This document shows positions 37,951 through 45,330 of a stretch of 64,000 bases of DNA, one piece after another. Made by a program: the position numbers and the translations under genes. This DNA is from Bryobacterales bacterium (GTDB lineage Bacteria; Acidobacteriota; Terriglobia; Bryobacterales; Bryobacteraceae). The stretch is from the NCBI GenBank assembly GCA_016721425.1, contig JADKID010000016.1, positions 310,001-374,000 on the forward strand, in the 5' to 3' direction. The first letter of the stretch is position 1. Each line of letters begins with the position of its first letter. The notes under the pieces were generated by a model. The model saw only the letters and a program-made list of their open reading frames with translations, searched no databases and was not told where the DNA came from.

Positions 37951-38918
37951 TGGCGACCGGCAGTGGATCGAGCATCCCCAGGCTGGATGGGATCCCAACA
38001 GAGTATCGCTTTCTCGGCGGAATCGAAGTCGCGGCTCGATTGGGGATGACGCTCCTCTCGACGGGAGTCGCACACCGCCGACAGTGGGATCAGGTGGGAA
38101 GAGACCCGTCCCGCTTCGTCGAACACGCGTTGAGGGAATGGGTGCGGACGCACGGCGGTCCAGAGATTGAGAAGGAGTTGTTCCTTCATCTGGGGCTCGT
38201 CTCCGATCTGGACCCCTGCGGACAAGGTGAGCGGCAGGGCGGCGAGGATGAGATGTATCTGGTTCTGGAGCCAGAAAGCGCAGGGTACGTGGTCCTCGGA
38301 CCGACTCTTCGACTGTTGGAGTCATTCCATCCGCGACTCCCACTCACGTTCGTCGATCTCTTCACCCGATCCCTCAACCGCTGGGTCCGCGTCTATGACT
38401 ACCGCGACGCCCTGGATCGCGTCGAACAACTTCGGGAGTGGTATGAGTCCGATCCTGAGGGCGAAACGGTCGAACTGCCGGATGTGGCGGCCGCGATCCC
38501 GCACTGCCTGCGCAAGAAGTGGAATCCCCTGAAAGAACGCTTCATCGAGAAGTTGCTGGGAACCACCCACGACCGCAAGGTGCGAGCGCTGCTCGAAGAA
38601 TTGCTGCAACTCAGCGCGGCATCGCTGGCGGCGAAGCGGCCAGGCATGGGAGAGTTCGCCGAAGCGCAACTGATCGACGCGAATCCTCCAGTGCCGGCGC
38701 TCGTGGCGGTGTTCGAAAGACACGACGCCGTTGAGGGATGTTTCGACGAGGAATCTCAGGGGATGTTGGAATGTCCGCCGGAACCCAACGTCATCCTTCC
38801 GTTCCGGGTCGCAGATGCCGACAGCGTCGGCGAAGCGTTCCGGTTGCTTGGAGTCATCTGCGGCACTCTCCGGCAAGGTGCGCGTCTGATGACCACAATG
38901 ATGGATCTGGTGGAGTAG
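37950..38918 (+). CDS. PRTRC system protein F
   Basis: 322 aa from ATG 37950 (TGATG overlap with the previous gene), chosen over the longer open frame to 37833, whose translation is not protein-like. It contains YRFLGGIEVAARLGMTLLSTGV, MYLVLEPESAGYVVLGPTLRLLESFHPRLPLTFVDLFTRSLNRWVRVYDYRDALDRVEQLREWYE and a helical C-terminus. The order E, C, F, B, ThiF and the long helical region with a Y(D)-xxxA motif fit PRTRC protein F. Function beyond cassette membership is unknown. Intact. Confidence 0.7.
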   Translation: MATGSGSSIPRLDGIPTEYRFLGGIEVAARLGMTLLSTGVAHRRQWDQVGRDPSRFVEHALREWVRTHGGPEIEKELFLHLGLVSDLDPCGQGERQGGEDEMYLVLEPESAGYVVLGPTLRLLESFHPRLPLTFVDLFTRSLNRWVRVYDYRDALDRVEQLREWYESDPEGETVELPDVAAAIPHCLRKKWNPLKERFIEKLLGTTHDRKVRALLEELLQLSAASLAAKRPGMGEFAEAQLIDANPPVPALVAVFERHDAVEGCFDEESQGMLECPPEPNVILPFRVADADSVGEAFRLLGVICGTLRQGARLMTTMMDLVE

Positions 38919-38931
38919 AGAGGGGGCTGCG

Positions 38932-39639
38932 ATGGAGGTCAGCGTGGCGATCGGCGGCGGTCAGTGCATGGCGCTAAGCGGTGCCGTTGTTGTCTACCGA
39001 GGTGGAAGCGAAGTGTTCGCTGCATGGCATCCGGCGAAGCAAGGACCAGCCGGAGGGGCGCCGTATCTTGGCGAGGCTGAGCCGTTGACGACAGAATTCC
39101 TGCGCGCGCTATCAGCAGGTTTGGGGGCGTATGTAGCGCCAGAGATCCTGCCGCCGTGCGTGCTCGTTCGGACCTCAGAGTGCATGGTCTGGTGGAGCCC
39201 AGCCCAGCATCGCACTCTGTTTTTCAGTGAAGGGAGTGAAGCGGGAAAGGACCTCAACGGAAAGCGTTACCCAATACCGCCCTTGGTATTTAAGGTCACC
39301 GGCGGTAGCCTCTGGGTCCGCGCACTCGAGAGGAATGATCGGCCGCTGGCTGAGACGGGCTTGAAGACGGCGCCATTTTGGAACGGCAATGATGCGGGTG
39401 AAATCTGCCTTGGTTCAATGCGGATCCCAGAATCGTCGGGTGTGCAGGCCATTGAAGGATGGGAGCGCGGGTTCTTCCAGAGCGAGTTCACCCACGCCTA
39501 CGGTGCCGCGCGCCTGACTAGCTTTCCGGGCGGCTTCCTTCCGCTCTGCCACCATCTGGCAGGAAGCAGGAAGCCCTTCCCTGTGACGTACCTGACAGAC
39601 GCACGCGAAACCTTGCGACAGTTTGTCGAGCGGAGGTGA
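38932..39639 (+). CDS. PRTRC system protein B
   Basis: 235 aa. ATG 38932 is preceded by AGAGGGGG. Contains GAVVVYRGGSEVFAAWHPAKQG, TTEFLRALSAGLG and PEILPPCVLVRTSECMVWWSPAQHRTLFF, the region that typifies PRTRC protein B (P-x-V-x-x-R...WW.PA..R.mfF), followed by FPPL-like segments IPPLVFKVTGGSLWVRALE and a late SFPGGFLPLCHHL. Position directly upstream of the ThiF-like gene is the usual one. Intact, and three bases from the next gene. Confidence 0.8.
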   Translation: MEVSVAIGGGQCMALSGAVVVYRGGSEVFAAWHPAKQGPAGGAPYLGEAEPLTTEFLRALSAGLGAYVAPEILPPCVLVRTSECMVWWSPAQHRTLFFSEGSEAGKDLNGKRYPIPPLVFKVTGGSLWVRALERNDRPLAETGLKTAPFWNGNDAGEICLGSMRIPESSGVQAIEGWERGFFQSEFTHAYGAARLTSFPGGFLPLCHHLAGSRKPFPVTYLTDARETLRQFVERR

Positions 39640-39642
39640 TCG

Positions 39643-40446
39643 ATGGTGCACAACTTGTCACCGGATTTGCTCCGACAGCCCGTACGCGTGCTGGTGGTCG
39701 GCTGTGGCGGCAACGGCAGCGCAATCACCGCCGGGTTACCGTATCTGCACCAGGCAATGCTGGTCCACGGTCATCGAGGCGGCTTGGAGGTGACGCTGAT
39801 GGACGGCGATGTCGTATCGGCGACGAACTGCGTGCGCCAACCTTTCAGTCAGGCCGAGATCGGGCACTGGAAGGCCGTTGTTCTTGTGTCAAGGGTGAAC
39901 CTCTTTTGGGGTCTGAATTGGCATGCAGCGCCGCAGTACTTCTCCTCGAGCACGAGCGTGGATCGCGTCGACATTGTCATCGGATGTGTCGACAGCCGAG
40001 CCGCCCGGGGAGATATCGCCGAGAAGGTGACCGGGCAACGGAGCAGCGTCTCATATTGGCTGGACTTGGGGAATCATACCGCGGGCGGGCAGTTCGTGCT
40101 CGGCCAACCGTTGAATTGGGTGAACAAGCGAGCGGCCACCCGATTGCGAACCGTCGCCGAGTTGTTTCCGGAAGTGGTCGAACCGTCACTCGACAACGAC
40201 GGGCAGCCTAGTTGTAGTGCTGTCGAGGCACTCGAACGGCAGGAACCGTTTGTGAACCCGGCGCTTGCCAACCACGCACTGGCCCTCTTGGCGAGACTCT
40301 TTCGGCATGGTGAGATCACCCACCATGGCGCGTTCGTGAATGTGGCGGGGAGCCGCGTGCAGCCGATTGGCGTTGATCCGGCGCTCTGGAACGCGCTACG
40401 CAGGAGAGGGAAACGGCGCGCAAGCGAAGAGACTCAGCCAGGTTAG
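39643..40446 (+). CDS. PRTRC system ThiF-family protein
   Basis: 267 aa. Residues 14-24 read VRVLVVGCGGNGS, the nucleotide-binding motif of ThiF/E1-like enzymes; LMDGDVVSATNCVRQPF (about 48-64) is the ATP-contacting segment, and VDIVIGCVDSRAARG follows. The PRTRC ThiF protein lacks an obvious ubiquitin-like partner here. It could adenylate or modify another cassette protein, but this is unproven. No catalytic C-terminal Cys motif is certain; candidates are in QPSCSAVEAL. The PRTRC A (JAB peptidase), D and ParB genes of the full cassette were not found in this window. The gene ends 57 bases before the oppositely oriented Cas4-like gene. Confidence 0.8.
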   Translation: MVHNLSPDLLRQPVRVLVVGCGGNGSAITAGLPYLHQAMLVHGHRGGLEVTLMDGDVVSATNCVRQPFSQAEIGHWKAVVLVSRVNLFWGLNWHAAPQYFSSSTSVDRVDIVIGCVDSRAARGDIAEKVTGQRSSVSYWLDLGNHTAGGQFVLGQPLNWVNKRAATRLRTVAELFPEVVEPSLDNDGQPSCSAVEALERQEPFVNPALANHALALLARLFRHGEITHHGAFVNVAGSRVQPIGVDPALWNALRRRGKRRASEETQPG

Positions 40447-40503
40447 CGAGGGCAACCGAGCCGGAGCATTCGGACTGGCCGACCGCCATCCGGGCTTAGT
40501 GGC

Positions 40504-41040
40504 TCACTTGATCGCCTCATCACAGACAGACCGGAAGCCGCAGGCTCGGCAGCGCTCGGGTCTATCGTGATCACGATGAACGGACTGAGTCTGGTCGGCT
40601 TCCCGCATCTCCTCAAGCGTCCGCAGAATCCGATCTCGCCCTTGTGGTGTGTACTGAATGGACTGACACCGGTCCGCGTACTGAATGACGCCGTGCGCTG
40701 GACGAAAATGGTAGGTCTCCTCAATGAGGACACAATATGCCATCAACTGGGCAACGTCGCTGTCACGTGGGCCGCTGCGGGGACAATCGCGCGACTTGAC
40801 CTCGACCGGGACGACTCCATCGGCAGTTTCAATCAGGTAATCCGGCTTACCGGTCAGACCGTAGCGGCGTGAAACAAGGGGACGTCTCAACTCGTGCCGG
40901 CGATCAGTGTCCTGGTAGACGATACGACCATCTGGGACTCCGCTCCGCGATATCCGACAGTTGGCACGGATCCAGACGAACAGCGCCAGGAGAAAAATCC
41001 CGGTCAGGAAGATGGCAGCGGACGTCACTGGGGCTCCCAC
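40504..41040 (-). CDS. Cas4-like PD-(D/E)XK nuclease, C-terminal part with membrane helix
   Basis: 178 aa from GTG 41040. It begins with a transmembrane helix (AAIFLTGIFLLALFVWI), then the nuclease core: GKPDYLIE (metal-binding Asp), VVPVEVKSRD (ExK), DVAQLMAYCVLIEE (QxxxY). It ends CRACGFRSVC (C-x2-C-x5-C), the cluster-binding triad of Cas4/Dna2-type iron-sulfur nucleases. The fourth cluster Cys and the helical cap are encoded by the upstream overlapping ORF 41025-41282. Together the two look like one membrane-anchored Cas4-like protein with a helical hairpin in the middle, split by a frameshift or made as two coupled chains. There is no CRISPR array, so a CRISPR role is not indicated. Confidence 0.7.
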   Translation of the reverse strand: MGAPVTSAAIFLTGIFLLALFVWIRANCRISRSGVPDGRIVYQDTDRRHELRRPLVSRRYGLTGKPDYLIETADGVVPVEVKSRDCPRSGPRDSDVAQLMAYCVLIEETYHFRPAHGVIQYADRCQSIQYTPQGRDRILRTLEEMREADQTQSVHRDHDRPERCRACGFRSVCDEAIK

Positions 41041-41282
41041 ACGCGTGCAAGACCGAACAGAGCGAGAAGCAAAAGGCAGACGGTCATTACGAGGATGGCG
41101 CCAATCCGTTGCCTGCGGGCACGCTGCAGGTCCCGACTATGGGCTTGATGATAGAGCCTGCCGGCTTCTCTTTCGGCGGTCAAGGCAGACGGATAGCCTC
41201 GTTGTTGCAGATGCCATGCCTTTCTGCAATAGCACCAGGTCCCAATCTCAGACGCGGAAATGAGGCGGCTGCGGCGATACAT
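41025..41282 (-). CDS. Cas4-like nuclease, N-terminal part with membrane helix
   Basis: 85 aa. ISASEIGTWCYCRKAWHLQQRG matches the N-terminus of Cas4-like nucleases (SxSEIxxWxYCxRxxxL, with the N-terminal cluster Cys), followed by AEREAGRLYHQAHS. It ends with a transmembrane helix, IGAILVMTVCLLLLALFGL. The stop overlaps the start of the next ORF by 16 bases, and the next ORF continues the domain. The gene is 16 bases downstream of the J-domain-like gene and in the same operon. I cannot tell natural splitting from a one-base error. Confidence 0.65.
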   Translation of the reverse strand: MYRRSRLISASEIGTWCYCRKAWHLQQRGYPSALTAEREAGRLYHQAHSRDLQRARRQRIGAILVMTVCLLLLALFGLARVWEPQ

Positions 41283-41297
41283 GGGGATCCCAAGTCT

Positions 41298-42845
41298 CTA
41301 CGATGGATCCACGGCAAGTGAGTAATCCACCGGTTCGCCTGTCTTTGCGCGGAGTTCCCGTAGCCATGTCCGCGGATTGCGACCGTGCATGACGCGCCCT
41401 ACGAATCCAAGCCGCTCGGCGGCGTTGGCGCGGTTGCGGCGGATATCATCTTTCGGCGTTCGGCAATACTCCCGTACCCACAGTTCGAGGTTGGCATGGC
41501 GGGAAAAGATGTAAGTCGCATGGCCTTGCTCAGGGACCTCGACAACAATCGCGCGCTCGAGCTCGAAGATGTATTCGTCGCGGAACAGGTACATCTTGCG
41601 GGTTCGTTTTTTCAGCTGGCTATAGTAGAACGAATCGTAGTCGGGCTTCCACGAAATCTGCGCGATATCGAAATCAGCGGGAATGCCGAACTGGTCGCAG
41701 ACACGGGTCAGTTCCACTCGCTCCAGAGGTTCGCGTTCCAGGCGAGTCCGGATTCGTTGGATGGAGTCGAAGAACTGACCGAGTCGGTGGAAAGTTCTCC
41801 GGGCGGCCGCCAGAACCAACTGGTTGTCGGCGGGTAGGCTGATGCTCTGGCGGCTCGGCAGGGCGGTCTCCCATTCCACCAGGTGCCACTCCCCGCGATG
41901 CAACCGGTACTTCCCGTTCTTGACGAAGGTGGCCTCAACGCCGAACTTTGTGCTCAGCAGGTGCCTCCACTGGTTCCATGTCGGGTCCCACGAGACCGGC
42001 AGCGAGATCGGGTCCAGAATCAACTCGGCCTTGCGGCGACTGTCGCGGTAGACCGCGTAACCGTCGAGAAACTCGATCTTCCGGAGGGGTGCCCGGAAGC
42101 GGCGCTCACGGCGGTCTGGCAGGAATGACAGGATCCTCTTGGCAAAGAACGTTGTGCGGTCCGAAGACAGTTCGCCCAGGGTGAGGAGTGATCCAAAACC
42201 ACCGTAGGGGAATAGCGCGGGGGCATCCGGGTCGAGCAGCAGAGTCTGATAGCAGGACCGAAGTTCGGGGTTGGCGAGGAGGTTGAAGGCTCGCTCGACG
42301 GACTGCAACTGGTCTCTCTCCGCCCCGGCGGTCTGCAACTCAAGCAGGCGCAGCCTGAAAGCAAGACGTAGATCGGCGGGCGAGGTGGATTGCGCCGCCC
42401 GCAATACGTCGTACAGAGTCTCCTCTTCGCAGTTCGGGCGCCGACGATTGAAGAAGTAGAAATACTCTCGAACGGCTTCACTGGAAAGATGCACAGTACT
42501 GATGCCGAGGCGTGGGGCGGTGACTTCAGCACGGAGGAAGTACTCGTTGCGCTTGTCAGCCTTTGGTTGCGTCACATAGCCGATCGACCCGAAATAGAGT
42601 TCGCGATGCCGTCGCCCTGACTTCTGGAGGACCCGCAATTCCGGACTCGATTCCCAAGAGGCAGGATCGAATTCAAGCTGATCGGAGGGCCGGATGAAGT
42701 TGGCGAGAAAGCTGGAGAGGCTCAGAAGGCGGTCGTTCGAGAACAGGCACCTGACGACGTTGCCGTCAGGCCGTAGTCCTACCACCCGCTCGCACACCAC
42801 GGTGGCCGGCGGAACCGCTTGGCGTGATCCAACTGAGGTCTGCAC
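41298..42845 (-). CDS. Large hypothetical protein with degenerate J-domain
   Basis: 515 aa from GTG 42845 with GAGGAT upstream. Residues about 140-205 read TLYDVLRAAQSTSPADLRLAFRLRLLEL followed by RDQLQSVERAFNLLANPELRSCYQTLLLDPDAP. This is the DnaJ/TerB-like helical pattern (LY-VL, R-AFR, AF-LL-NPE-R--Y), but the catalytic HPD loop is absent (ST-SP instead), so stimulation of a DnaK partner is unlikely. The N-terminal 130 residues are beta-rich (RELYFGSIGYVTQ). The C-terminal half has an alternating beta/helix pattern, including KMYLFRDEYIFELERAIVVEVPEQGHATYIF. It is intact and in an operon with a zinc ribbon and the Cas4-like ORFs. Function unknown. Confidence 0.65.
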   Translation of the reverse strand: MQTSVGSRQAVPPATVVCERVVGLRPDGNVVRCLFSNDRLLSLSSFLANFIRPSDQLEFDPASWESSPELRVLQKSGRRHRELYFGSIGYVTQPKADKRNEYFLRAEVTAPRLGISTVHLSSEAVREYFYFFNRRRPNCEEETLYDVLRAAQSTSPADLRLAFRLRLLELQTAGAERDQLQSVERAFNLLANPELRSCYQTLLLDPDAPALFPYGGFGSLLTLGELSSDRTTFFAKRILSFLPDRRERRFRAPLRKIEFLDGYAVYRDSRRKAELILDPISLPVSWDPTWNQWRHLLSTKFGVEATFVKNGKYRLHRGEWHLVEWETALPSRQSISLPADNQLVLAAARRTFHRLGQFFDSIQRIRTRLEREPLERVELTRVCDQFGIPADFDIAQISWKPDYDSFYYSQLKKRTRKMYLFRDEYIFELERAIVVEVPEQGHATYIFSRHANLELWVREYCRTPKDDIRRNRANAAERLGFVGRVMHGRNPRTWLRELRAKTGEPVDYSLAVDPS

Positions 42846-42857
42846 GGCGGGTCATCC

Positions 42858-43190
42858 TCACATTACGAGGTCAGTCGGAAGTCTGAAGACTCGAAATCTC
42901 CCGGGTAGATCGAAGGCGGCATACCCAGTCGCGAGCAGCAAAGCCTCGGCATCATCGCGCGCTTCCTGGAGGTCGATCGGCAGGCGGATCGGATCGGTGG
43001 CCTGATCGAGGTCCGGACCTGGGTCTTCGACCTGCTCGAGCGCGTCGGCGCCGATTGCCGCGGCTCCATCCAGAAGTGCGTCAAGGCCCACGTCAACGTC
43101 ATGGCCTTCCGGCACGGTTCCACAACCGGGGCAGACGGGCTGAGACTCGTTCATCTCGTCGAAATCGGCCCCGCATTCAAAGCAACGCAT
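42858..43190 (-). CDS. Small zinc-ribbon protein
   Basis: 110 aa beginning MRCFECGADFDEMNESQPVCPGCGTV: two CxxC knuckles (Cys 3, 6, 20, 23) typical of a zinc ribbon. The rest is acidic and helical (DVGLDALLDGAAAIGADAL, LQEARDDAEALLLATG), with a C-terminal strand GRFRVFRLPTDLVM. It is the first gene of a minus-strand operon, 12 bases upstream of the J-domain-like gene. Likely a nucleic-acid- or protein-binding accessory. Confidence 0.65.
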   Translation of the reverse strand: MRCFECGADFDEMNESQPVCPGCGTVPEGHDVDVGLDALLDGAAAIGADALEQVEDPGPDLDQATDPIRLPIDLQEARDDAEALLLATGYAAFDLPGRFRVFRLPTDLVM

Positions 43191-43462
43191 GTCTCTACTC
43201 CGCCCTCAGTCTAAATCGGACTGGATGGCAAAACCAAAAGTCTCTGCGCAGGCTGACCCACCCGGCGGCAAGTGACGCGAGTTCGGTGGAGGAACGCCCA
43301 GTCTCTCCTATCACTTGCGGGCAGAAGGAGTCGGAGTAACGGCGGCCCAGCCGGGCCATTCGAGCGGCCGCGGTCGGAACACCGGAAGGTCGGCCCGAAG
43401 CCACCAGTCTGCTACACATCCATAGCTCACGCACTACCGGCCCATCGATAGGAGATCCGAAT

Positions 43463-44515
43463 ATGCGCGGAATCGCACGCCAGAAGCTCGGCTATTTTCC
43501 GTTGGCGCAGAGAGAGGCGGAACGTGTCAGGGGTTTCCTGGACTTTGGCAGGAGCGGGGAGCATGCCAACGTCCTCGATCCCTGTGCCGGCACTGGGGCG
43601 GCGCTGGCGACAATCACGTCCGGCACGAACGCGAACCGCTTCGCCATCGAGTTGGACGCTTTTCGGGCGGAGCAAGCCCGAAGTAGTCTCGGCCAGGTGG
43701 TTCAGGGAAATGCTTTCGATACCCACTGTGCCGTCGACACCTTTTCGTGCCTGTTCGAGAACCCGCCGTATGATTTCGAGGTCTCTGAGGGACGCAATGC
43801 CAGGATGGAGTACCTGTTCCTGGATCACACATATCGATGGCTGAAGCCGGGCGGTGTCTTGGTGCTCGTGATTCCTGGTGATCGGCTGCCAGTCTGCGCC
43901 GACATTCTGGCTGTGCATTTCCGGGACAAGGCCCTGTATCGGTTGAGTGAACCCGAGGCCGTCCGCTACAAGCAGATTATCGTGTTTGGCGTGCGCCGGA
44001 CCAGGCGCGAACGAGAGCAGCTCAGAGACTGGGACGTGAACCGAGCGAAAGCGAAGTTGATCGAGCTTGCCCGGAGATACGAAGAACTGCCCATACTCCC
44101 AGACACCGCAGACAAGCAGTTCGTAGTTCCCCCGGGCGGACCGGCAGAACTCGTGTATCGCGGCATTCCATTGGATGCTGTCGAGGACCAGTTACCCGCG
44201 TCCGCAGCTTACAGGCAAGCCGGACGGCTTCTGTTTGCGCCCGAGTTGCGTGCGACCGGGCGACCGCTGACGCCGTTGCATGGCGGCCACGTGGGTCTCC
44301 TGACGACGTCCGGGCTTCTCAACGGGATCTTCGGTGAGGGACCGGAATTGCATGTAGCACGGTGGGAATCGATCAAGGTTACCGACCGCTTTGAGGAGAC
44401 CGACGACGGTGGAGTGACGACAATTCGGGAGCGCGAGCGCTTTACGCAATCACTCACCCTGGTTTACGCCGACGGGACCACGGCGATTCTGGACGAAGGG
44501 AAGAAGGGGCCATGA
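43463..44515 (+). CDS. DUF6094-like SAM-dependent DNA methyltransferase
   Basis: 350 aa; ATG 43463 with AGGAGAT upstream. The S-adenosylmethionine motif NVLDPCAGTGAAL is at residues 35-47 and the catalytic motif CLFENPPYDFE (NPPY) at about 95-105, with YLFLDHTYRWLKPGGVLVLVIPGDRL between the later strands. The NPPY motif indicates N6-adenine (or N4-cytosine) methylation. The N-terminus KLGYFPLAQREAERVRGFL and the plasmid context fit DUF6094 methyltransferases carried by mobile elements. The target sequence cannot be inferred. No cognate restriction enzyme lies next to it, so it may be an orphan methylase protecting the element. Ends with a four-base overlap with the next gene. Confidence 0.8.
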   Translation: MRGIARQKLGYFPLAQREAERVRGFLDFGRSGEHANVLDPCAGTGAALATITSGTNANRFAIELDAFRAEQARSSLGQVVQGNAFDTHCAVDTFSCLFENPPYDFEVSEGRNARMEYLFLDHTYRWLKPGGVLVLVIPGDRLPVCADILAVHFRDKALYRLSEPEAVRYKQIIVFGVRRTRREREQLRDWDVNRAKAKLIELARRYEELPILPDTADKQFVVPPGGPAELVYRGIPLDAVEDQLPASAAYRQAGRLLFAPELRATGRPLTPLHGGHVGLLTTSGLLNGIFGEGPELHVARWESIKVTDRFEETDDGGVTTIRERERFTQSLTLVYADGTTAILDEGKKGP

Positions 44516-45201
44516 GGAACGCGCATCTTCGCATGGGCACTCTGCAGTTCACGAAAACCACGCGAGACACCACCATTGATGTCCGGCTCCGTATGGACCG
44601 GATGATTGCAGAACATGAAGAAGCCAGCAGGAGTGCGCAGTGCCACCTGCTGTCGGTTGTCGGCAACGATCAAGAAATCGCCGCCATCGCGGCGGCGCTC
44701 TCGGAAGAAGCTCGATTTTACGTTTCCGGACCGGGGATCGACCGGCGCATGGTAACCGTGGGCGAGTCCCCCGCCGTTTACCGAAGTTCGATCAGCGTTC
44801 CGGGACGGCGGCGCCCGTTGCGCCACCTGGTGGCGATGTCGGACGAACTCACAAAGACGTGCGCGGGCGGAAATCAGAGCGCGCGGCGGACGGTCCTGTG
44901 CGACGACGATCCCGCGTTTGTACTGTACCGGTTGGGCGTGCGGTTTGGATTGCCGGTCCTGGCGGAATGGAGCCACTGGGTTGCCGGCGAACTCAGCCGA
45001 AGGGGAGCGATCCAGCCGCTTGTCGGAATTGGCTGCAAGCCCATCCTCGTGATGGGCACTAAAAAGAGGTTTCTGGGATGGATCGGTCATGGTCTGAAGC
45101 GGGGATTGATTCAAATCCCAGAAGGCCGGGAATCGGGCTCCTGGCTCGTGCCAGACAGCTTTGGAGTCGAAGTTGAAGCTGCGCGGGAAGAAGCCGCCTG
45201 A
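44512..45201 (+). CDS. Hypothetical protein (229 aa) coupled to the methyltransferase
   Basis: ATG 44512 overlaps the methyltransferase stop (ATGA). The product has an N-terminal beta segment MGTLQFTKTTRDTTIDVRLRMDRMI, then HLLSVVGNDQEIAAIAAALSEEARFYVSGPG, VMSDELTKT-like helices, LPVLAEWSHWVAGELSRRGA and the C-terminal MGTKKRFLGWIGHGLKRGLI. I recognise no family. Coupling to the methyltransferase suggests a linked role. Intact. Confidence 0.7.
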   Translation: MRNAHLRMGTLQFTKTTRDTTIDVRLRMDRMIAEHEEASRSAQCHLLSVVGNDQEIAAIAAALSEEARFYVSGPGIDRRMVTVGESPAVYRSSISVPGRRRPLRHLVAMSDELTKTCAGGNQSARRTVLCDDDPAFVLYRLGVRFGLPVLAEWSHWVAGELSRRGAIQPLVGIGCKPILVMGTKKRFLGWIGHGLKRGLIQIPEGRESGSWLVPDSFGVEVEAAREEAA

Positions 45202-45330
45202 AGCTCGGATTCTCGGATGGCCAGATCGCAGCGTTTCCTGAGTACTCCCTGAGACGGAAGACCGAACGACGAGTTCGGCCGCTTCGTCCCTACACACGGC
45301 TGAAGGGACGACTTGGAGGAATCAACCCAC

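Noticed and set aside
40504..41282. CRISPR-associated Cas4
   Set aside because: No CRISPR array or other cas genes are present and the protein carries membrane helices; called Cas4-like nuclease only.
41298..42845. Functional DnaJ co-chaperone
   Set aside because: The J-like region lacks the HPD loop needed to stimulate DnaK, and there is no G/F region or zinc domain.
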